From assembly GCA_025456385.1 (NCBI GenBank), contig JALOKS010000062.1, positions 1-10,464 of the forward strand: a stretch of 10,464 nt of DNA, written 5' to 3'. Below are positions 5,920-10,464 of this stretch, piece after piece. The position numbers and the translations under genes were made by a program. Every line of letters begins with the position of its first letter. Positions within the stretch are counted from its first letter, which is position 1. This stretch comes from Thermoanaerobaculales bacterium (lineage in GTDB: Bacteria > Acidobacteriota > Thermoanaerobaculia > Thermoanaerobaculales > Sulfomarinibacteraceae). The notes below the pieces were generated by a model. It had not been told where the DNA came from, made no database searches, and worked only from the letters and a program-made list of their open reading frames with translations.

Positions 5920-6468
5920 TCACCACATCGTGATCGCGACCCGAACCCCGTCCTCGGTGGCGACTGTGACGAGCTCGCCGGTGTCGGCCGCACGCAGCAC
6001 GTCGAAGAGCATCTTCGGGTCGGCGGTCTCCCAGTCCCAGCGCTCGAGGGCCTCGGCGACGCCGTCGATCGGGATGTTGCAGCGCACCACCGCGTCGTCG
6101 GCGTCGACCGCGATGCGCAGCGTGTCGCCGTCCTTGATGATGTCGACAGAGGCGTCCTCGGTCCGCACCTTGACGAGCTGGGCATCGGGGCACTCGGCGA
6201 GTGTTCTGACCGCGGCCAGCACGAGCTCCTTCTGCGCCCTCGCCTCGGGCGGGACCTTCGCCTCCCGGAGCGCCTCCTCGGGGATGAGGCCCGTGGCCAT
6301 GTCGGCGATCACCAGGGGGAAGGGTACCTTGATGTGGACCGGGGTCTCGTCCACCACGTGCACGTCGACCACCATCCAGTCCATGAGAAGGGTGGCGGTG
6401 AGGAGGCCGGCCGTGCCGGCGAGCAGCACCGCCCCGAGAGTCGACACACCACGCTGGCCGGACATCAC
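5920..6468 (-). CDS. Membrane-anchored protein with two copies of an unrecognised module
   Basis: I do not recognise this family. With the GTG at 6468 it has 182 residues; an ATG follows immediately (6465), giving 181. Either start overlaps the upstream stop (GTGA or TGATG). Residues about 8-30 are one hydrophobic helix, so the protein is probably anchored with the rest outside the cytoplasm. Two related modules follow, about 44-110 and 127-180. Each begins V-x-x-x-[VI]-P-[FI] and ends with a pattern like G-E-L-V-T-V-A-T-E-D-G-V-R-V (second copy) or A-Q-L-V-K-V-R-T-E-D-A-S-V-D-I (first). They are joined by K-D-G-D-T-L-R-I-A-V-D. The upstream gene has the same module pair and a near-identical linker, so these are diverged paralogues. 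Role unknown; the partner gene and nearby pspC suggest the envelope. Confidence 0.85.
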   Translation of the reverse strand: MMSGQRGVSTLGAVLLAGTAGLLTATLLMDWMVVDVHVVDETPVHIKVPFPLVIADMATGLIPEEALREAKVPPEARAQKELVLAAVRTLAECPDAQLVKVRTEDASVDIIKDGDTLRIAVDADDAVVRCNIPIDGVAEALERWDWETADPKMLFDVLRAADTGELVTVATEDGVRVAITMW

Positions 6469-7001
6469 TCGATCCAGACCCGGACGTTGGCGTCGTTGGA
6501 GGTCACCCGGACGAGCTCGCCGTCAGGGAGCGTGTCGAAGCTCGACAGCAGGGCCGCCACGTCGATGGTGTTGCCCTCACCCGGAGTGAGCGCGTCCATC
6601 ATCGCCATCGGCATGGTGACGTGCACCTTGGCCATGTCCTCTGACTTCTCCTCCACGTCCACGTAGAGGGTGCCGCCCTCCTTGCGCACGTTGACGTTCG
6701 CCTCGTTCGAGGTCACGGTGACGAACTTGCCGTCGGGCGCGTCCTTGACCGCCTTCATGATCTCCGGCCAGTTGATGTCGGCGTCGTCGAGCTCGAGGTC
6801 CACCTGGCCGCCGTGGAAGTTCTCGACATCGACGTTGCGCAGGACGGTGAGCACGAGGTCGAGGGGCAGGTGAACCTCGACGTTGGTGCCGCTCGAGGTC
6901 TCGCTCACGTTGACGTTGACCCAGCGGGTCTCCTGGGCGTAGGCGGCCGGTGCCGCCGCCAGGGCGAGGATGGCGACCAGGGCGATGAGAGTCCGTTTCA
7001 T
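6465..7001 (-). CDS. Exported protein with two copies of an unrecognised module (paralogue of the next gene)
   Basis: The 178-residue protein begins with a clear signal peptide, residues 1-22, ending A-Y-A before Q-E-T. The mature part has two related modules, about 41-105 and 126-176. Each begins with a hydrophobic strand-helix segment (V-E-V-H-L-P-L-D-L-V; V-H-V-T-M-P-M-A-M-M), then D-I-N or T-I-D, and ends D-G-K-F-V-T-V-T-S-N-E-A-N-V-N-V or D-G-E-L-V-R-V-T-S-N-D-A-N-V-R-V. The linker K-E-G-G-T-L-Y-V-D-V-E-E matches K-D-G-D-T-L-R-I-A-V-D in the downstream gene. ATG at 7001 has GGAGG six bases upstream. It is acidic and strand-rich, probably periplasmic or surface-exposed. The family is unknown to me; a shared scaffold or interaction between the two products is a guess from their linkage. 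Confidence 0.88.
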   Translation of the reverse strand: MKRTLIALVAILALAAAPAAYAQETRWVNVNVSETSSGTNVEVHLPLDLVLTVLRNVDVENFHGGQVDLELDDADINWPEIMKAVKDAPDGKFVTVTSNEANVNVRKEGGTLYVDVEEKSEDMAKVHVTMPMAMMDALTPGEGNTIDVAALLSSFDTLPDGELVRVTSNDANVRVWIE

Positions 7002-7031
7002 GATCTACCTCCGTTGTTCGCTCCAACCATC

Positions 7032-7058
7032 TGACGGGCTCGCGGCGGAATGGTTACA
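7032..7058 (-). promoter_or_regulatory. Probable ECF-sigma-type promoter of the repeated-module operon
   Basis: On the minus strand TGTAACC (7058-7052) is followed after 15 bases by CGTCA (7036-7032). An AAC-containing -35 and a CGTC -10 are hallmarks of promoters read by many extracytoplasmic-function sigma factors. Transcription would begin about 22-25 bases before the ATG at 7001, leaving just enough leader for the GGAGG ribosome-binding site. No sigma factor gene is in the window. Confidence 0.5.
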
Positions 7059-7105
7059 GCCGGCGCTCACATGGAACAACGAAGGTGCGGGCGAAAGGTT
7101 CCGGG

Positions 7106-7152
7106 GCACTTCGTGGCTCCCCGCCGTCGGACGGCGGGGAGTCACGAAGTGC
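7106..7152. repeat. Near-perfect 47-nt hairpin (21-bp stem)
   Basis: Bases 7106-7126 pair with 7132-7152 across a five-base loop (TCGGA). All 21 positions pair, one as G-T in the plus-strand RNA (A-C on the other strand). No T-tract follows in either direction, so it is not a typical terminator. It could be a REP/MITE-like unit, a structured small RNA or an mRNA 3' element of the pspC transcript. Confidence 0.85.
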
Positions 7153-7154
7153 AG

Positions 7155-7173
7155 GTGTCGGCTTCGCCGACAC
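7155..7173. repeat. Second hairpin, 8-bp stem
   Basis: GTGTCGGC (7155-7162) and GCCGACAC (7166-7173) are perfect inverted repeats with a three-base loop. The hairpin lies two bases after the 47-nt hairpin, so the pair probably acts as one structural unit. Confidence 0.8.
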
Positions 7174-7333
7174 GGGGCGGCGGCTAGGTGAACGAGGCGA
7201 GGTGGCGATCATTCGGAGCTTGCAGCGAAGTTGAAGATCCGGACAGGGCCAAGTCGGAAATCTGGGATCAAGGATCAGCTGTCAGCAATGCCTCCCACCC
7301 GGGTCCGACGCGGAGATTCAAGGAGGGGGCCGG
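7174..7333. other. Non-coding stretch
   Basis: Together with the two hairpins and array 3 this fills the 376-base gap between the gene starting at 7001 and the pspC stop at 7380. The base composition is less GC-biased than the genes. Open frames crossing it (for example from 7188 or 7231 on plus) have no ribosome-binding site and run into the 7-mer array. I find no domain, promoter or terminator that I would support. Confidence 0.5.
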
Positions 7334-7368
7334 AAATTCCGAATTCCGAATTCCGAATTCCGAACTCG
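7334..7368 (-). repeat. GGAATTC tandem array 3, downstream of pspC
   Basis: On the minus strand, nine bases after the pspC stop, come CGAGTTC, three perfect GGAATTC units and GGAATTT. The order (a first unit beginning with C, three perfect units, then decay) repeats that of arrays 1 and 2, again in the sense direction of the gene it follows. Confidence 0.9.
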
Positions 7369-7377
7369 TGTCGGTCC

Positions 7378-7581
7378 TCAGGCCGAAGCCTTCGGCATCA
7401 CGATCCACAGAATGATGTAGACCAGGATCCCGGGGAAGGCGACGGACAGGATCGAGCCGAGCACGTACAGCACCCGGACTCCAGTCGGGCTCCAGCCGAG
7501 CCAGTCGGCGATACCGCCGCAGACCCCGGCGATGATGCGGTTCGATGATGATCGTTGCAGCGTGCTGCCTGTGGGTGCCAT
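7378..7581 (-). CDS. PspC domain protein
   Basis: This 67-residue protein is a stand-alone PspC domain. The first segment, R-I-I-A-G-V-C-G-G-I-A-D-W-L-G-W-S-P-T-G-V-R (15-36), is the family's signature, and a hydrophobic helix follows, about 37-62, ending I-L-W-I-V-M-P. In enterobacteria PspC is an inner-membrane sensor or regulator in the phage-shock response and guards against secretin stress; short stand-alone versions are common elsewhere and less understood. ATG at 7581 has AGGAGG four bases before it. It is the only gene between two gaps: on one side the hairpins and the repeated-module operon, on the other the divergent TauE-type gene. The linkage with an apparent ECF-controlled operon fits an envelope-stress role, by inference. 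Confidence 0.92.
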   Translation of the reverse strand: MAPTGSTLQRSSSNRIIAGVCGGIADWLGWSPTGVRVLYVLGSILSVAFPGILVYIILWIVMPKASA

Positions 7582-7719
7582 GGTGCCTCCTGCCAGTCCT
7601 TACGTCCGGGCGCGGGGCCGATTCCGCCCTGCGGCCGGCTGATATGATTGCGCTCGGATCGCGGCCCAGCATAGCGCAGCACCGAAGCGATCCGCCAAAC
7701 GGCACCTCCTGGAGCCTGC

Positions 7720-8658
7720 ATGCACTTTCAGACATCCGGCGTCGAAGTCTTCCCGCTCCTGCCGCCGCTCGTCGCCTTCGTGGTCTCCCTGTTCACCTCG
7801 ATGGGCGGCGTCTCGGGCGCCTTCCTGCTGCTGCCGTTCCAGATGAGCGTGCTCGGCTTCACGAGCCCCGCGGTCAGCGCCACCAACCAGCTCTTCAACG
7901 TGGTGGCGATACCCTCCGGGGTGGCGCGCTACATGCGCGAGGGGCGGATGGTGTGGCCGCTGACCTGGGTGGTGATCGTCGGCACCCTGCCCGGCGTGCT
8001 CCTCGGCGCGTTGGTGCGGGTCCGCTTCCTGCCCGACCCGACCGCCTTCAAGGTCTTCGCGGGTCTGGTGCTGCTATGGATCGGCGCCCGCCTGGTGCGC
8101 GACCTGCTGCGGGGCGGTGGGGCGGGGGCCGCCGGCGCGGCCGAGCAGCGATTCCGCGAGCTGGTTCGAGGCTTCGGCTCGGCCGGCGGTGCAGCCCGAC
8201 CGGTGGAGGTGCAGGCCTTCAACCTGCGGCGCGTGAGCTACAGCTTCTACGGCGAGACCTTTTCATTCCCGACCGCCGGGGTCTTCGCCCTCAGCCTCGT
8301 CGTCGGCATCGTCGGCGGCATCTACGGCATCGGCGGCGGCGCCATCATCGCGCCCTTCTTCGTCGCTGTCCTCGGCCTGCCGGTGTACACGGTGGCCGGG
8401 GCGGCGTTGATGGGAACCTTCGTGACCTCGGTGGCGGGGGTCGCCTTCTACCAGGCGATCGCGCCTTTCTACCCCGAGCTCGCGGTGGCGCCGGACTGGG
8501 GCCTCGGCCTGCTCTTCGGGCTCGGCGGCGCGGCCGGAATGTACTGCGGCGCGCGACTGCAGAAGCACCTCCCCGCGAAGGCCATCAAGTGGATGCTGGC
8601 GGGGGTGATCCTGTTCGTGGCCGGCAGCTACCTCCTCGGGATCTTCCGCCTGTTGTGA
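7720..8658 (+). CDS. TauE/SafE (TSUP) family membrane permease
   Basis: The 312-residue protein has about eight membrane helices and the two-fold repeat of the TauE/SafE family, which exports sulfite, sulfoacetate or related organic anions in studied cases. The repeated glycine-rich motifs are F-T-S-M-G-G-V-S-G-A-F-L-L-L-P-F (25-40) and I-Y-G-I-G-G-G-A-I-I-A-P-F (201-213). A polar segment of about 40 residues (roughly 135-175) separates the halves. ATG at 7720 has GGAG five bases before it. The upstream gap (7582-7719) contains a TATGAT hexamer at 7643-7648, but I see no convincing -35. The gene converges with the MFS gene, only 16 bases between stops. No sulfur-metabolism gene lies next to it, so the substrate cannot be read from context. 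Confidence 0.88.
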   Translation: MHFQTSGVEVFPLLPPLVAFVVSLFTSMGGVSGAFLLLPFQMSVLGFTSPAVSATNQLFNVVAIPSGVARYMREGRMVWPLTWVVIVGTLPGVLLGALVRVRFLPDPTAFKVFAGLVLLWIGARLVRDLLRGGGAGAAGAAEQRFRELVRGFGSAGGAARPVEVQAFNLRRVSYSFYGETFSFPTAGVFALSLVVGIVGGIYGIGGGAIIAPFFVAVLGLPVYTVAGAALMGTFVTSVAGVAFYQAIAPFYPELAVAPDWGLGLLFGLGGAAGMYCGARLQKHLPAKAIKWMLAGVILFVAGSYLLGIFRLL

Positions 8659-8674
8659 CGGCGAGAGGGCGAGG

Positions 8675-9865
8675 TCATGACGCACGCCAGGTCAGCGCCA
8701 GGAAGGGCGCTAGGGCGAGGACCGGCATCGCCGCGGCAAAAATCGCCACGGCCGGCAGGGAGACCTGGTAGAGCAGGCCCATCAACGCACTGCCGGCGAA
8801 CCAGGCGAAACCGTAGGCGGCGTTGAAGAGCCCGTAGGCTGTTCCCCGCCGTTCAGCCGGCACGAGCTCGGCAACGGCAGCGCGCAGCACCGACTCCTGC
8901 GCACCCATGCCGATGCCCCACAGGACCGTCCCTGCCACCGCCGAACCTGCGCCGCCGAGAAACACGAGAGGGGCCGCGGGTGCGGCCAGCAGGCCCGCTC
9001 CGGCCACGACCGCCAGGCCGAAGCGGTCGAAGAGGCGCCCGAAAAGGAGTGCCGCAACCGCGTCGACGCCCATCGCCAGGGCGTAGAGCAGCGGCATCGT
9101 GGTGACCCCGACCACCGCCGTGTGCTGGAGGTGGAAGGCGATCAGCGGAAAGTCCGCGAAGCCCGCTGCGATGCAGGCGGCGGCCGCGAGGTAGAGCCAG
9201 AACCGGCGCGGCAGGGAGCGTTCGGTCAGCGGCGGCAGGCTGCGCTCGAGGCCCCGGGGCTGCGGATAGAGGGCTCGTCCCGCCAGCAGAGCGGCGAGAG
9301 CGAGCACCGCGGGCACGGAAAGCACGAGGAACGCCGCCGGCATGGAGCCGCGGGCCGCCAGGATCGCCGCCACCAGCAGGGGGCCGGCCATGGCGCCGAG
9401 CTGGTCCATGGCCTCGTGCAGGCCGAAGCCCCAGCCGCGCCCGACCTGGCTGGTCGCGTGTGACAGCATGACGTCCCTGGCGGGTGTCCGAACCGCCTTG
9501 CCGAGGCGCTCGGCGATCATCAGCCCGGCCGCGGCCTGCCACGACCCGGCCAGGGCGAGCAGGGGCACGGCCAGCAGGTTGACGGCGTAGCCGACGATGG
9601 TGATCGTCCAGTAGCTGCGCGTGCGGTCGGCCAGGTAGCCGGAGGCCAGGCGCAGCCCGTAACCTATCAGCTCGCCGAGGCCGGCGACGATGCCGACCGC
9701 GGCGGCTCCCGCACCGAGCAGACCGAGGTACGGCCCGGTGATGCTGCGGGCGCCCTCGTAGGTCATGTCGGCGAGCAGGCTGACCAGACCGAGCAACAGG
9801 ACGAAGCGAAGGGCGGCCCTCCTGCGATCGTCGGGCGATGCGGGTGACGCGTTCGCCTCGGACAC
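8675..9865 (-). CDS. MFS transporter
   Basis: The 396-residue protein has about twelve membrane helices and belongs to the major facilitator superfamily. The loop 2-3 motif reads G-Y-L-A-D-R-T-R-S (76-84), followed by E-R-L-G-K-A-V-R-T-P-A-R-D-V-M-L (119-134), a segment typical of a subgroup of drug-efflux-like permeases. The helix 1 region reads L-V-S-L-L-A-D-M-T-Y-E-G-A-R-S-I-T-G-P-Y-L. A proline- and charge-rich centre (about 205-220) separates the halves. The start is a GTG at 9865, with GAGG eight bases upstream. The substrate cannot be told from sequence. It is divergent from the fluoride-riboswitch antiporter with a gap of about 254 bases; whether it shares regulation is unknown. Confidence 0.88.
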   Translation of the reverse strand: MSEANASPASPDDRRRAALRFVLLLGLVSLLADMTYEGARSITGPYLGLLGAGAAAVGIVAGLGELIGYGLRLASGYLADRTRSYWTITIVGYAVNLLAVPLLALAGSWQAAAGLMIAERLGKAVRTPARDVMLSHATSQVGRGWGFGLHEAMDQLGAMAGPLLVAAILAARGSMPAAFLVLSVPAVLALAALLAGRALYPQPRGLERSLPPLTERSLPRRFWLYLAAAACIAAGFADFPLIAFHLQHTAVVGVTTMPLLYALAMGVDAVAALLFGRLFDRFGLAVVAGAGLLAAPAAPLVFLGGAGSAVAGTVLWGIGMGAQESVLRAAVAELVPAERRGTAYGLFNAAYGFAWFAGSALMGLLYQVSLPAVAIFAAAMPVLALAPFLALTWRAS

Positions 9866-9956
9866 CTGCCTGGCCTCGATTCTGAAGGGTACCAGAACCT
9901 GCCGGGCCGGGCCCGCGCGAGCCTGTGGACCTGTTGTCGGAGCCTGCGTATCGATC

Positions 9957-9995
9957 GCTGCGGGGCACTATTCGAGCGTGCTAAGCTCCCGCAGC
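9957..9995. other. Inverted repeat upstream of the fluoride riboswitch
   Basis: GCTGCGGG (9957-9964) and CCCGCAGC (9988-9995) are perfect inverted repeats, with a nested GCAC/GTGC pair (9965-9968 and 9978-9981) between them. The enclosed TGCTAAGCT (9979-9987) is a weak -10 candidate for the antiporter transcript. It may be an operator or a leader hairpin. The rest of the 9866-10030 gap shows nothing that I would name. Confidence 0.35.
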
Positions 9996-10030
9996 CTGAC
10001 CACGAGCCGCTGGTGAGCGCGGCAGCGACG

Positions 10031-10082
10031 GCAGGGGATGGGGTCCCCCTCCAACCGCCCGTCACGGGCTGATGACTCCTGG
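10031..10082 (+). promoter_or_regulatory. Fluoride riboswitch (crcB motif) aptamer
   Basis: The conserved elements of the crcB RNA appear in order: GGGGATG (10034-10040), CAACCGCC (10052-10059), GGCTGATGACTCC (10067-10079). The pairings also fit. P1 is GGGGTC (10040-10045) with GACTCC (10074-10079), one G-U pair; the P3 hairpin is GCCCG (10057-10061) with CGGGC (10065-10069) and loop TCA; the pseudoknot is GGGG (10034-10037) with CCCC (10046-10049). This class binds fluoride through three Mg2+ ions and normally turns genes on. It lies about 40 bases before a cation:proton antiporter, a known kind of target. Confidence 0.93.
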
Positions 10083-10113
10083 CCACCAGGCCCGAGCATC
10101 GGGCCGCAAGGAG
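10076..10113 (+). promoter_or_regulatory. Expression platform of the fluoride riboswitch (ribosome-binding-site sequestering)
   Basis: CTCCT at 10076-10080 belongs partly to aptamer stem P1 and can also pair with AGGAG (10109-10113), the antiporter's ribosome-binding site. The segment between contains a GGCCCGA/TCGGGCC hairpin (10089-10095 with 10099-10105) and a possible CCTGG/CCAGG hairpin (10079-10083 with 10087-10090 region) that would bring the two ends together. With fluoride bound, P1 holds CTCC and the site is free; without it, CTCCT can mask the site. There is no T-tract, so control of translation is more likely than termination. Confidence 0.6.
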
Positions 10114-10119
10114 ACGCCC

Positions 10120-10464
10120 GTGACGGAGATGTTCGCGCACGCTGCCCTGTGGCTGGCCCTCGCCATCCTGGCCACGATCCTCGCCAACCGCCTCAGGGTT
10201 TCGATGGCCCTGACCGAGATCTGCGTCGGCATGGCCGCGGGCTACGCCTTCGAGCGCTGGGTCGGCGACGGCTTCTTCGGCTCCGATGGCGAGTGGCTGC
10301 GCTTCCTTGCCGCCTCGGGCGCCGTGCTCCTGACCTTCCTCGCCGGCGCCGAGCTCGAGCCCGCAGTGCTGCGCAGCAAGGCGAGGGAGGTGCTGGTGGT
10401 CGGCACGGTCGGCTTCCTGGCGCCCTTTCTCGGGTGCACCGCGGTCGCCAGGTTCGTCCTCGGC
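10120..10464 (+). CDS. CPA2-type cation:proton antiporter (partial, N-terminus only)
   Basis: The first 115 residues are visible. Three to four membrane helices appear (about 7-24, 29-46, 62-79, 89-110). The pattern L-T-E-I-C-V-G-M-A-A-G (31-41) and G-A-V-L-L-T-F-L-A-G-A-E-L-E-P (67-81) is that of the CPA2/KefB-type Na+ or K+/H+ exchangers, whose usual opening has a conserved P-x-x-x-G-x-x-x-G and L-L-F-L-A-G-x-E. The start is a GTG at 10120, six bases after AAGGAG; an ATG at 10129 is too far from it. Expression is probably raised by fluoride through the riboswitch in its leader. Import of HF releases fluoride and protons inside the cell, so a proton-cation exchanger in a fluoride response is reasonable; the transported ion is not known. 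Confidence 0.9.
   Translation, partial: MTEMFAHAALWLALAILATILANRLRVSMALTEICVGMAAGYAFERWVGDGFFGSDGEWLRFLAASGAVLLTFLAGAELEPAVLRSKAREVLVVGTVGFLAPFLGCTAVARFVLG

Noticed and set aside
7155..7173. UUCG-type stable tetraloop in the second hairpin
   Set aside because: The loop sequence is C-TTC-G followed by C, so the closing arrangement of a cUUCGg tetraloop is not met.
5681..7368. CRISPR array
   Set aside because: The 7-bp units are directly adjacent without spacers. This is a simple tandem repeat.
7188..7415. Small plus-strand open frames in the gap after the 47-nt hairpin
   Set aside because: They have no ribosome-binding site, and part of their sequence (repeating N-S-E-F-R-I-P) is just translation of the GGAATTC array.
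8659..8674. Terminator between the converging TauE/SafE and MFS genes
   Set aside because: The gap is 16 bases with no hairpin and T-tract. Any terminator would have to lie inside the coding regions.
7545..8771. A 408-codon plus-strand frame overlapping the TauE/SafE gene
   Set aside because: It is a frame-shifted shadow with Arg-rich composition. The 7720-8658 frame has the membrane pattern and motifs.
9990..10105. c-di-AMP (ydaO) riboswitch before the cation antiporter
   Set aside because: Considered because that class often precedes K+ transporters, but the conserved blocks and pairings fit the fluoride (crcB) aptamer position by position, and the ydaO blocks are not present in order.

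Overview
The window is very GC-rich and densely packed. It has short or overlapping gene junctions, many GTG starts and outer-membrane or periplasmic products, including a YceI-like exported protein and a probable beta-barrel. This points to a high-GC Gram-negative bacterium; Acidobacteriota or a similarly little-cultured phylum is possible, but nothing here fixes the taxonomy. I see no IS element, phage gene, CRISPR, tRNA or rRNA. I read thirteen protein genes, two of them cut by the window edges.

Layout. (1) 1-1410, minus strand: an operon reading DUF2892/YgaP-like membrane protein, then an exported probable outer-membrane barrel, then a YceI-family protein. Both internal junctions are GTGA stop/start overlaps. 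(2) 1518-2171, plus strand: a divergent Crp/Fnr-type regulator with three cysteines in its sensory half. The gap between (1) and (2) holds a 14-bp near-palindrome placed as a class II activator site for the operon would be. (3) 2174-5688: mntP (Mn efflux, minus) and dmeF (Co/Ni efflux, plus) diverge from back-to-back sigma70-like promoters. dmeF is followed, with an ATGA overlap, by an LplT-like transporter fused to a PlsC-type acyltransferase. (4) 5689-7581: a two-gene minus-strand operon encoding two exported or anchored proteins, each made of two copies of a module I do not recognise, behind a promoter resembling ECF-sigma targets; then a pspC-like gene. The intergenic DNA is rich in repeats and hairpins, including three 7-bp GGAATTC arrays, all just after stop codons and all in the sense direction. 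(5) 7720-9865: a TauE/SafE permease and an MFS transporter, converging. (6) 10034-10464: a well-formed fluoride (crcB) riboswitch leading into the start of a CPA2-type cation:proton antiporter cut by the window end.

Together the region looks like a collection of ion-homeostasis and envelope-maintenance genes (Mn, Co/Ni, fluoride-linked cation exchange, organic or sulfur anion export, lysophospholipid recycling, PspC). The strongest regulatory discovery is the fluoride riboswitch with an apparent ribosome-binding-site-sequestering platform. The least explained items are the repeated-module operon, the stop-codon-associated 7-mer arrays and the 47-nt hairpin element at 7106-7152.
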